Shown here one piece after another: positions 1 through 12,300 of a DNA stretch of 64,000 nucleotides. This DNA is from Girardinichthys multiradiatus (lineage: Eukaryota; Chordata; Actinopteri; Cyprinodontiformes; Goodeidae), in NCBI RefSeq assembly GCF_021462225.1, contig NC_061813.1:24700442-24764441 (forward strand), written 5' to 3'. The notes below the pieces were generated by a model. The model had not been told where the DNA came from, ran no database searches, and saw only the letters and a program-made list of their open reading frames with translations. Position 1 is the first letter of the stretch; each line of letters starts with the position of its first letter. A program made the position numbers and the translations under genes.

Positions 1-387
1 TCATAGTTTGGAAAAGTATGGAATTTCATTATTTTTTTCTGCAGGCCTGGATAAGTATGGAAAAAGAAAAATAGTCTGGAGATATAATAGGACTTCCACT
101 CTATTCCTTTTCCCGTTGTCTAAAAGTTGTCTCCATCCATCCAGCTGTCCACTCTTTCATGTGCCCACCATCCATCCAACTTCCTTCCTTTCTTTGTTCC
201 TATCTTCCTTCTGTCTTTCATCTGGTCCCTCCCTTTGTTCCTTCAACCCTTGCATCCTTCCCTCCATCGTCCGTTCCTTAAAGGGACAGAGAGGTCTGGA
301 AATGTGAGTTTGGAAAAGTATGGAATTTAGACATGAAAAATGTGTAGGAAGTCATGATATGTTTGGTGTTTTTTTTTTTTTTTTCAG

Positions 388-997
388 AATGAGATCAAAA
401 CCCACAGTTTCTTCTCATCAATCAACTGGAATGATCTGGAACAAAAGAAGATCCCTCCCCCATTTAAACCTAATGTGGTAAATATTTTGGTTCTTCCAGT
501 AATTCAAACCTTCACATTTGCCTTGACTGGGTCCTTTGTAGCAATTTATGTTGTTTTAAATAGCAAATTGTACAGTATTCTGCATTTTAAAAAACTTTTA
601 GGGTTTTACTTAAAATTTGAAACCTTTATGAGATAAAAATCCAGTTATGCTCATGCAGTTTGATATATTTAATAAGCTTTCATTTTAAAGGACACCGCTT
701 TCCTTCATTGCATTTTACTTATGTGTAATTTAACACTATATTTAGCCCTTTCCGTGTGTTTATTATGTAAACAAATGAGCATCATTGTTGTGTTTTTAGC
801 CCTACATGTTTTAAATGTTTTGACAGAACTCATCCTGCGATATAACAAACTTTGATCCTGAGTTCACGGAGGAGACGGTTCCCAACTCCATCTGCTGGAC
901 TCAAGAACATTCCATTGTCAACGCCAGTGTTATGGAGGCTGATGATGCCTTTTTGGGTTTCTCGTACGCCCCGCCCTCGGATGACTCATTCCAATAA
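388..997 (+). CDS. sgk3: Serum/glucocorticoid-regulated kinase 3, last two exons (partial)
   Basis: Exons 388-477 and 827-997, joined in phase 0; the rest of the gene lies left of the window. The first exon encodes the end of the kinase domain and start of the AGC-kinase C-tail ([17 protein letters not shown], then PPPFKPNV). The second carries [14 protein letters not shown] and ends at the hydrophobic motif [15 protein letters not shown], whose serine is the expected mTORC2 target in this family. SGK kinases act in PI3K signalling, and SGK3 is endosomal through an N-terminal PX domain not visible here. I chose SGK3 over SGK1/2 because of the SIVNAS-MEADDAF stretch before the hydrophobic motif and because the next gene is mcmdc2, as in human. 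Splice sites are clean: a long T tract then CAG at 387, and GTAAAT after 477. Confidence 0.9.
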
Positions 998-1304
998 AGT
1001 CTCCCCAATTGGGGGGGTGGGGGGGGTTATTTGCCTTAAGGTTATTTGCCTTAACCTTTGCAACATGTTTTTGACTAAAGGGAAAAAGTTATACAAAAAA
1101 AGGGGTTTTGTTGTTCTGTGAAGCCAAAGCAAGCAACGGAGAATAACGTGCACTTAAAAGTGAGTTTGATTGGAAGAAGGTCTTTATATTTTACCTGTTT
1201 TGTATTTATATAAATATGTATAACAGATGCTATATTTTAGAATGAAGCTAATGTGATTTCAGGTCTTTTCTAAAAATGAGCCTCAAAATTATCCCTGAAA
1301 TAAA
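993..1304 (+). terminator. sgk3 3' UTR with two candidate poly(A) signals
   Basis: An AATAAA hexamer at 993-998 overlaps the TAA stop codon of sgk3 (995-997). A second AATAAA at 1299-1304 lies about 300 bases further on and is the more likely cleavage signal. Which one is used is inference. Confidence 0.45.
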
Positions 1305-2229
1305 ATCAGTAAGCAGGTGTTTGAAAACTTGAAACAGTTCACTGTACTTTAAAAGAAATAATTTTAACTGAGAGATTCAATCGTGTTTGTCCATGTTCTT
1401 ATTAGAAAAACTAAACATGTTAATAACACAGCTGTATGAAGGTTCTGCTTAGAAAACCAGTGGATTCAGCATTTTGGTTCATAGGTCATACCAGTTCAGT
1501 TGCCTAACAGTTTCTGTTGTTTTCTTTTATACTGGAATATTTGTTTGTTTTTGATATTATCTTCTTCAACACATCTGTTCATATTAGTTAAAGATTCGCA
1601 ATGCTTGTCTTCAGATGGCCTTCTGCAGTAATGATTAAAAAAACCAAAGGCAAAAAGTTCACACTGTGTGTATTTTATTATTTGGGCTTTAAATCTTGTT
1701 TTAATATTATCTAGTTCACTCTGTACCAAAAATATATAATTGGAAACAAGACATTTTGTCTGTGAAAACAAGGATCCTGAAAGAAAATGTGTGAACATGG
1801 AACAAAAATATTGATACTGAAAAACTCTTGGATTTAAAAAAAATATATATTTATAAAGACAGCATTTTCTTTAGGTGAGTCTGTTCTGTCGTGCTGCTGA
1901 CTCAGGGTTCAAAGCTACAAGGCCCAGTTATCTGATTTGCATCAGAATTGCATGCATAGGAAGGTTCATCCTTCCTGTAGACAGCTGCCTCTGACTTGAT
2001 TAAAGGGCCATTCCTCTCAATTGAATGAGTCTGGAAGACATTTGACCCGCTCTGTCTCGAAGCTGGAAATACGTAAAACTAGAACTGAGATATTTTATGT
2101 TGACCAAAGGCATTTTTAAACAGGGTTTGTGATTTGTAAATCCTTTTAAATTTGTGAAAAATCAAAAAGAAAATGTAGATAGACAAATTTAGATTGAGTT
2201 TACAACACAGGAAAAGCTTAAACCTTGAC

Positions 2230-2545
2230 AGAATTATTGTACACTGACCGATCATAAAAAATACAGTTTAGTTTGTAAAACCTTTATCCAATGTTTGACA
2301 GTCTCAAACATAAGGCTTTTTTTTAGCCTGAGAACTTTAGAAAGTCCAACTTGAAAATTATGCCACCCAGGTAGCCAAAGCATGGAGAGAATTATTGTAC
2401 ATTAATGACAGATTATATAAAACACAGTTGGTGATTTCTGAAGCCTCTATCCAATTAGTGAAACTTTGAAAATGACAGATTTTAAGGTGTTTTTTTATTT
2501 CTTTTTGTTTTGCCTGCAACCACCTCAGTAGGGGTCCAACTTGAA
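2230..2545. repeat. Diverged tandem duplication, about 155-165 bp unit
   Basis: Two copies share the same landmarks in order: GAATTATTGTACA near 2230 and 2389, a ..AATACAGTT / ACACAGTT.. block, TATCCAAT, and GTCCAACTTGAAAA near 2344 and 2534. Spacing differs slightly, so the duplication is old. Confidence 0.6.
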
Positions 2546-3086
2546 AACAGCAGATAAAGAAATCATCCATGCTGAGATGGAAGAAAGGTGAGATAAAACT
2601 GTAAACACTTTCAGAAAGAGGAATCTATATATATATATATATAAAAAATAAACAAGAAAAGATGCAACAACTTGAATATTTTCTCTTCTGTTGTACTGAG
2701 TGGAGCCTAAAAATGGAGACCCAGCCAACTATAAACTTCCAGCTAAAAGGTATGACACAAAAACCTTTATATTTAAATGCCACAACTATAATAAAGCTTT
2801 GAAAAGACCCAAGCTGTATTTTTAATCGGTCATTAATTTGGAATAATTCTGTCTAGGTTTGAGCTAGTTTAAGCAGAATGTGTAGTTTTCATGTTAGACT
2901 CCTAATGAGGCCTCAGCCACACAAAAAAAGTGCCTTTCCGTCTTTTTAGAAGAAGGTTTAAATTTCCCAAATATCAAAAAAGCACTGTCTATAATCTGGG
3001 ATTATCTGTCTATGTATGTAGTGGTCAAATAATTATTAATTTGTCTTAATAATAATAAAAAGAAATTACAAATCATAAACTCTGCT

Positions 3087-3090
<4 letters not shown>

Positions 3091-3117
<27 letters not shown>

Positions 3118-3118
3118 G
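3091..3118. repeat. (TA)n microsatellite
   Basis: Uninterrupted alternating TA run of about 26 bases upstream of mcmdc2. Confidence 0.9.
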
Positions 3119-3327
3119 ATGAGAACGAAACATCTCAGTTTAACTTCGATTGCTCTAAATGTTTTAGATTTAGAGGTTTAAATGTCCTCTAGATTAAAGG
3201 GCCTTTAATCAGGAGCCCCGAGCTAATGCCGCGAATCGGAAGCTAACTTCATCGTCGTGTTGAACCAAAACCAAAAACCTTCGCTAGATTTTCTTCTTAA
3301 AAAAAAAAAAAAAAGGATTTTAAACAA

Positions 3328-6300
3328 ATGGCTGATATTTTATCGTTGAAAGAATCAGTTGTGATCTATTTAGACAGAAGTGGTGGTCTTCAGAAGCTTG
3401 CGGGCGACTGCAGACTGCTACACGGTATTGTTTTGCTATGGCGTAGCTGAATGTGAAGGCTAACATCACTTCTGGTTTAACGTTTCTAACGTCTGCTCCT
3501 TATCGCCAGACTCCCAGCAGACCGCGGCAGTCTACAGGTTCAGGGTTCTGGTAAATCCTTCAGATTTAATAGAAGTAGATCCTGGATTAGGGGACTATGT
3601 CCTGCATGACCCCCTCAGGGCGACTGTGCTGTTTCAGTCAGTAAGTGAAAACTTTAAAACCACCTAGCTAAAATGAGATTCTTCTGAATCTGTACAGTAA
3701 GGCTGACTGTATGTCCTCATTTCTTCATTCAGGTTTGTTTCTTGGCTATAAAGACACTTTCACTTACTGAAAAAATACATACAGCGAGTCAGGTATGAAA
3801 CCATGTATACCTGATAACTAAACTGTAATGACCAATGGAGTTTAGTTAGATTATTACAAACCTTATTGGGATTTTGAATGACACATGGTATTCAGAGATT
3901 TCTACAAATAAAAACCTAAGAGTGGGCAGTTAGCCGAGTCTAGTAATTAAATCTCAGTTTCAAGACATCTTGGAAGGTGTCAGAGGTGTGTTAGAGAACA
4001 TTAGTGAACAAACATCATGAAGTCCATGGGATGCATCAGGCAGGTCAGGGAGAAACAGAGTTAGTTCATAAAACAATATCCCAAACCACTCAACATCTTC
4101 CAGAGGGTATGGCACCAACTTATCAAGACATGGCTGTGGACCTAATACGGCAGGCTAGGCAACAAGCTTATTGCTCAAAAGAAGCAACCGAGAAGCCCAT
4201 GGTAACTTTAGAGGAGCTGCAGAGATTCACAGTTCAGGTGGGAGACAATATTGACACGGCTATTAGTCATATCCTTCACAGATTTTGCCTTTATGAAATA
4301 AGAAAGTCATTAGAAGTCCGATTCACAGTTTGCCACGAGTCATAGAGACACCGCAAACATGTGAAAGAAGGCGCTCTGGTCAAATAAGACCAAAATAAAA
4401 CAGTTTGACCCACATCCAAGACACTGCATGTCACCCTGAACCCAATCACCCACTATGGAACAACACAATGCTCTGGGGATGCATCTCTTTATTAGCTGGT
4501 CAGAGTTAATGGGAAGATGAAGGCAGGAAATATAGGACTATCATAGACGAAAACCTGTTAGAGACGGCAAAAGACATAAGGCCAGGGTGGAGGTTCACCT
4601 TCCTTCAGCACAGCAACCCCAAACATGCAGCCAGATTTACAATGTGTTAGATCAAATCATATTCTTATGTTTGAATGGCCTAGTCAAAGTCCAGATTTAA
4701 AATATGTAGCAAGACTTGAAAGATGTTGTATACAGATGTGTTCTATCTAATCAGATTGAGCTGGAAACTTGTAGCTGTACTTTTGGCAAAAGGTGAACTT
4801 ACAGAGTATTAACTTAGGGGGCTGAATTCAAATATTTCACATATTTATTTGAAAACAAATATTTTAATTTAAGCTTTTTCATTCTTTCTACGGCTGTGCA
4901 CTAGTTTTGTTGGCATATTACCTAAAATCCCAATAAAATACATAGAAATGTTTGATTATAAGGGACATGAATACTTTTACAAAGCACTGTATTTTGATTT
5001 ATGTATTAATAGAAAGAGTCCAGGTGCTTCATGCTGACTTTATTTTTCTTATTTTCATTTGAGGTGAATGTTTCTCTGTCTTTTACACACCTTCCTCCAT
5101 TCCCCGAGTACACGCTGGACCTTCGTAGTTTCCACCGAGTGTTTGGTCCTATGACACCGGTCTCCATGGAAGGGGCGGTCATTGCCATGACAAGGGTCAC
5201 GAAATACACCCAGGGCGCGAGGTTCCTCTGCACTGATGACGACTGCCCTGGCTCTACAGGTAGATTTTACAAATGAATTTTGAACACATACCTCTCTGGG
5301 GTTCGTTTGCTCTATTCAGTACTGTTAGAAATCTTAACCCACCCATCATTTTCATCGTATTTGTTGCCAGCGTGCCAGACGTCTTCACATTTATTTTTAT
5401 TCAAGTAGTCTCGAAAAGTCCCTTTCATCTTTTTTTCCTCTGGTGTTTTTTAGTTTTCCTATGAATCATTCCAGCATAAGAAAACAACTTAACCAAAGGA
5501 CTAAATCATATCTGTCTACACATAAGAATAAATGATCATAGCAAATACTGACTTTCAAACTCCTGAGGGCTGCATAAACTCTATATTGCCTTAAATCCTT
5601 ACCTTATGTTTAAGCAAAGTTCAACAAATCAGTGCCATCAGTTTTTTTCTAGCCAAATACAAAGAAATTAGGGGTTGTTAAAGCCGTTTTCACTGGTTTG
5701 TACATGCGGACTGCATTTTTTAGCGGTCTGACAACAGTTGATACACTTTTAGGTTGGATTTGCGTTTTATTAAACTCTCTGAGCTACCTTTGTTTAAAAG
5801 GGTTCCACCACATCCGAGTCCATGCACCCGGAGCCACTGAATCAGCCACTGTGAGAAACGACTTCAGCTGCATGATCTGCAGCTCACAGCTGAAAGAAGA
5901 TGTGAAGTTTAGAGTTTTAGGAGGTGATGTCAGATTGTTTATGAATTGCTATGTTTTTTTTTTATGTGCATATTTGATTAATTCTCTTTTGGAAACAGAC
6001 AAACAGCTGGTGGAGCTGATCCATGTTAAAGCGCTAGATGTTCTGAGAGGCCATCAGCAGAGCTCATTCAGATACCAATCTGTCACTCTGTTTCTGAGAG
6101 GTAAGTGTGCAAGTCTACAGCGACTCTTCTGTTTCTTCTTTTTAACAATGTCCACGCAGCCTTGCAAAAGTAAGTGAACTTTTGCACATTTCATCGCGTT
6201 ACAGCCAAAAACTGCAACATATTTTGTCTCGTAGACCAACAGAAAGAAGTGCATAACAGCCTGACAGAAAAATCTAAAAACATTTTACTGTAGTTATGGC

Positions 6301-9300
6301 CAACGAGTTTATTACAGATTGAAGCTCAGTCAGGTTCAATGAAGATCTGTTTTCCATCATACAGTATCTCACAAAAGTGAGTACACCCTTCACATGTTTT
6401 GTAAATATTTTATTATATCTTTTCTTGAGACAACACTGAAGATATGACATTTTGATGGAATGTAATGTAGTCAATGTGCTTGTATAACTGTTGTAAATTG
6501 TCCCTTCAAAATAACTCAACACACAACAATTAATGTCTAAACTGCTGGCAAAAAAAGTGAGTACACCCCTAAGTGAAAATGTCTAAATTGTGTCCAGAGT
6601 GTCAATATTTTGCGTGGCCACCATAATTTTCCAGCACTGCTTAACCTTCTTGGGCATGTAGTTCACTAGAGCTTCACAGATCCTCTTCCTCTCATTCCTC
6701 TCCATTACGACATCACAGAGCTGGTGGATGTTAGAGACTTTGTACTCCTCCACCTTCTGCTTGATGATACCCCACAGATGCTCAGTAGGGTTTAGGTCTG
6801 GAGACATGCTTGGCCAGCCCAGCACCTTTACCCTCAGTTTCTTTGGGAAGGCATTGATCATCATGGAGGCGTCTTTGGGATTGTTATCATGTTGGAATAC
6901 TGCCCCGCGGCTCAGGATCATGCTTTGCATCGGTAGGTCACGGTACATGCTAGCATTCATGGTTCCCTCAATGAACTGTAGCAAACAAACTGTTTGTGGG
7001 CTTTCTTGTGCATCATCTTTAGAAGAGGTTTCCTTCTGGGATGACAGCCATGCAGACCAGTTTGATGGAGTGTGCAGTGTATGGTCTGAGCACTGACAGG
7101 CTGACCCTCAATCTTCTTATAGCCTAGGCCATCTTTATGTAGAGCAATAATGACCGCTGGAGATAGGCACCAGCCCCCCGTCCTGTGCTTGCAAGGTCCA
7201 CCGACCCTGCAAGGACAAGCAGGTATAGACGATGGATGGATGGAAACTTGCATAGAGTATTATTTGTTTGCACAACCAGATTTTTTTCCATTACCTTCGC
7301 TCCCAGTCATGCCTAACGGGGTCAGATTTGCTTATATTTGCAGTCACATCTATTGATGTTAGCCATTCGTTTTCTGCAGCTATCTAATTGAGCGTTCATT
7401 CTGCAGCATAATCTTAGAAGGAGAGAGTAAATGGATTTTCGTGCAACCAACAGTGTCTCATGCAGGGATATTAGGTGTTTCTGTCCCTTCTAATAATAAT
7501 GTCCTGCCAGGACCCATGGGAGCTCAGCAAATTTCAGCAGCAGGATTAACATATTCTGTTGACCCAGTCATGTGGAGGAACCCAATACACCGGGTTCCTG
7601 TTACTAAACATATATGTTAATAAGTTCAAGGAACACTCATTAGCTAGCCGTGCAGGCCGCTCACAGAGAAATCTTTGTTCTGAGCGCCTCACTCTGTTTC
7701 TCTTGGCAGGAGCTGTAATTAGTGTGCATGTCTCTTTAATAATTGTAAAGCAAAAGAGAACAGCGCCTGTTGAGTGTTGTTACTTTGTTTCCTTCCTTCT
7801 CACACAGATGAGCTTTGCCACTCCATGACAATCGGTCGACTCTACAGGGTGGTGGGCATTCCCTCGCTTGTGTATCAGTGGCCAAGCATCACCTGGAGTG
7901 TAGAGGCAAACAGTGTCCAACCGTGGGAGCTACAGCGTAAGACAGCTCACATCCATACAGTGATAGATTAATAGAAATCTTTACACGTTTTTATTTATTT
8001 ATTTTTTTTTTTACATTTTTTACTTATGAGTATTTTTTTAGGATGGCTACTTTTTACTTTTACTTTGGATAATTATGTTAAACTAATGCTACTCTTGTGT
8101 ACCTTTTTTGGCTACTCTACCCACCTCCGGTTACAACCCCAATCTTCATGTATTGTTCTACAAAGATTTGAGTTTCTCAGTCCCTGCTGAAACAAAGTAT
8201 CCTCGCAGCATGATGCTGCCACCACCATGCGTCACAGTGGGGATTGTGTGTTCAGGGTCATGTGCAGTGTTAGCTTTCTACCACACATGCCATTTTTTTA
8301 ATCTAATCTGACTAACTTACCTACTTCCTCCTTTGTCTCCTATAGTTTTTAATTGAGCTTACTTGTGGTTTTCTTTTTGCCACTCCTACACAAAGGTCAG
8401 TTTGGTGTATTTAATGATTTATAGTTATTGTGTCAATAGATTAGCCCACCTGAGCTGTAGCTCCTCCAATGTTAACAAGGGTTGCCTTTCTGTTTGAAAC
8501 TGTCATTTTCCTGCCTGTTAGTTTAGGTGGACGACCGTGTCTCAGATAGGTACTTTTTACATTTTCAGATGATGGATTGAACTCTATGAGATGTCCAAAG
8601 CCTGGGATATTGTTTCAAAGACAACTCAGCTCTAAGCTTTTCCACAACCTTTTCATTGACTTCTCTGGACTTCCTGGTCTTGGTTTACTAATGTTCTCTA
8701 TTAAAACCTCTTAGGCTTACAGGGCAAATATATTTATACTGAGATTAAATTAGACACAACTTTACTCTGTTTGCTAATTAGGTGGCCTCTAAAGGCAACT
8801 GGTGACATGTGACAGTGTGTTAAAGAGTTTATGGGATGTACATTTGGCAAGGCACTGTTTCTCTATTAGGTTTTGTCATGTTTCACAACTCTGCCTGCAG
8901 GCTGCCATAAAGCGTCCCCCAGATTCCTGGAGCTGTCAGACTGCATGGCCTCTTCTCCTTGGAGGTTCCCTGCCATCGTAGCTCACTGCTTCGGGTCGGA
9001 CCTGACTCCTCCTGGCTCGTATAACACACTTAAACTGTGCCTGCTGCTAAGCTTGGTGCAAACTAGAACAGATGCAAACGAAGCGTTTCACAATTTGGAT
9101 CTCCTCGCGGTCACAGATGATACACTCGTATTAGACAGGTAAAACGGGGTTGGTGACGAATCAACCATAATTGGATCAAATATATACAAAGCTGGACTCC
9201 AACGGCCCCCTCCTTGTCTTTGTGCTAGGCTAATGACGTACAGTTTGAGTTTGGCGTGTCGTGGGGTCAGGCATCAGGCCTTCGGGGAGATATTCGCCTG

Positions 9301-12300
9301 CCTGTCCCGAGACGAACACGGAGCCGGCACCGCCAACATCCACGCTGGTTCTGCATTACTCGCCTCTGGGGGCACTTGCATGCTGGGAGATCTTGGCTTT
9401 TACAAAAAGGACAAACTGGACTACATACAGTCAGGTTTACTACACTCATGGTTTATTAAGAGCAGAAACTTTTCCGTCAGACATGAAATAAGGATTTTTT
9501 CTGCATTTTTAATGAAGGTTTAGGAGTGGATGTCTTTATTTTGTCAGTTCTGGAGAGCCGATCTGTATCTGTGTTCATCCCTGGGAAGAAGTACGGCGAG
9601 GAAGCTGACCAGCAGCTTTTCTTTCCAGTCCAGTGCAGTTTCTGGGCCCTCACAGACTCCTCTCAGCGGTCTGGGAGGATGGACCCAGCTATACTGGGAA
9701 CTGCAGTGAGTGTTGTCACAACCTGATGTTGACATCATGCAACAAGATATTTCTGGGCAGCATTATTTCTTTGATGTACTTAGAGTTTCCCTCAACCCAG
9801 TGGTGACATGAAGGCAAAAAAGGAAGATAGAGCGGTTTAGTTGTCCTAAAGGGCTTACATTTCACATCTACATGGTCTTGTGAAGTCTGGAAGAAAATAG
9901 AAATTGCATTTATCATTTTCCAGGTCTAAGTATGGAGAAATGTTTGAATTTCAATGGCTTTCTTACTTATTCTTTTTTCTAAAAGGCAAAACTGAATAAA
10001 AAAAAAAAAACACTAGATATTTTAGCACATTGACTTTTATTTAGACAAAATAATTTCCCTTTGAATTACAACATCATACCTTCAGTTTGAACATCGCCAT
10101 TTTGTTACTTACTGGGAGCTCACAGATCAAAGGGCCATTTTACAGCTTTTCTGGTCCTCTAAATAATTATAATATTAGATTTTTGAAGTAGATCTGATTC
10201 TTCCCTTGAGTTTTCCATAAATTCCAAACAAAGAGTTGAAACCGCTATTTGTTTGATTTTTTCAAACAGAATAAAGGATCATCAGCTAGCTTTAGAGAAT
10301 TAGCTTTTAGTGTAGGTTAACCCCATCCTGATTTAATTGGTCTAAGTGATAAAAATAAAGATTTTTTAACTAAACCTCATCATAGTTTGTCTAGATGTAT
10401 AAAAAGCTGTAAAATCGACCTTTACCACATAAATCAGAAGCTAACTTCAGCCTCGTCTTGTTTAATGATTTGTAGAACGTGCAGAAAATGGATAATGATT
10501 ATTGTACAACGTTTTACAGGAAATGCTTTGTATTCAAGTATTATAAAAGCTCAGGAAAAATCTGAAAATTTGAGTATGAGGAAGTCTGAAATTTATAAAT
10601 CAAAAACTAAAGCAGCGTATTTGAAAAGAAATCTACAAATGTCAGAATTATGCTGGGAAAAGGTCAAATTTATGTTCAGCATTTAAAAAGAGACTCCTGG
10701 TCATTATGCTTTAAAAACAGCACTGTGGACATTCATTCTGATTTATTTTTATTGTGAGCAGGAAATGGGTCCTGTTCAAGCACGGCTGGCAGAAACCTTT
10801 GGCCTCGTCATTCAGTGTGGAGACAGGGTGGGAGAGCAGGGCGTATTCGCCCAGGCTGTCCACACCCTCCAGCAGGCTGTACAGCATGGAAGTCGCCCCC
10901 ATCCATCTTGCTGGGGGTTTTCCAGTGACGATTACAAGGAGGTTTACAAACAAGTTTTATTCCAAAGTTCTTTGTATTGATTTAACGTTTGTTTTATTTT
11001 ATTTTCTAAGCGCTTGGTTTTTCAGTTGGTGGCTCATTCTCGGGGTTTGCAAGCGGAGCTCAGCCCTGAAGCAAAGAAACTGATCCATGGTTACTACATG
11101 GCGAGCCGTCGAGCTCGGACTCAGAGTCAGGGTGTCAAGATTTCTCTGGCCTCGATCAAACTGTTGTAAGCTCTCCTGCAAAATACCAACCACTGTATAA
11201 CACAACATTTGCCCAAGTACCATGCTTTCCAGTGTAATTTCAGCATCATCCACTGGATGGCATGCAAACTCAAAGCTTTGCTCCCTCCACCATTTTTCAC
11301 TAAATTATGACAACTGTTTACAAATCTCTTCTACTGTGGTGACACTTTTATGTGGAGCTAAAAGCTATGAAAATAAATCTGTTTTCACTAAGTAGGCAGA
11401 AGAAGGAAGCCACATTATGCTCTTAATCTGAAGACATTTATTTCACAAAACATCCAGCAGCTTTGATTCACTGATTTAAATCTTAAATGACACAGTTTTA
11501 ATCATTACCTGTAGAAAATCAGTTTTCAGAACGTCAACAAGCATGCATGCTGTCATTTGCACGGTCTCATTAGTTTCCTGTTGTTTGGTCACAGAATCTC
11601 TTTGGCTGAGGCCCACTGCAAGTTATGCCTCAGGACTAAGGTACTGGAGGAAGATGCAGTGATCGCTGTGCTCCTGTGTGAAAACTCTGTCACTCTCAAG
11701 CACGGTAGTAGTTTTTTTCCATGCCCCCTAAAGTGTGCAAGCTGCAGTTTTATATTTACATCATCATCTAGGTGGGAATTATTACAGTTGTTGGGGACAG
11801 ATTCAACACACTGTTAATTTCTGTTCATTTTATTCAGTCTGCCTTATAACTAATTAAAACCCACATTTCACTATAGTGCACATGTCAATGTACTGTACAG
11901 TATACAGTTGGGGCTCCTTTTGCATCAATGCAGTGTGGTCTGCTGGTGACCAGCCTGTAGCTCTGCTGTGGTGTTAGGAAAAGGTTGCAGCTCGCCCACG
12001 TCTTTTCATCTTGCTCTTGACAATAACCTACTGTCTTACTGTGGGCGTTTAGGTGCAGAGTGTTTTTTGGCCAATCCTGCTTAGTGATACTATAGTCATA
12101 ATTTTAACTGTTGGCAGGTACCAAGTCCTCCTGGAAAATTAAATCAGAATCTCCATAATGCTCGTCAGCAGATGGGAGCATATATTGCCCTAAAATGTGC
12201 TCAGCTGATTGTGCTATTCTCAATCAATTAGAATAGCATGAATCTTTCAACGCTATTGGAATTGATTGAGGAGCCACTTTAAAATAGAGGCATGCATTTA

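Larger units (their letters stand above)
1305..3327. other. Intergenic, sgk3 to mcmdc2
   Basis: I see no gene in this AT-rich stretch. It holds a diverged tandem duplication (2230-2545), short TA runs near 2625-2645 and a longer TA microsatellite at 3091-3118. The mcmdc2 promoter should lie just before 3328; a more GC-rich patch around 3205-3260 is the only hint of it. Confidence 0.6.

Noticed and set aside
1..330. Possible coding exon at the left edge with repeated GTTTGGAAAAGTATGGAATTT
   Set aside because: It is a short direct repeat about 300 bases apart within an sgk3 intron; frames are low complexity.
10387..10686. 99-codon open frame in an mcmdc2 intron
   Set aside because: Low-complexity Lys/Ser-rich translation of AT-rich intron, with no splice context joining it to mcmdc2 in phase.
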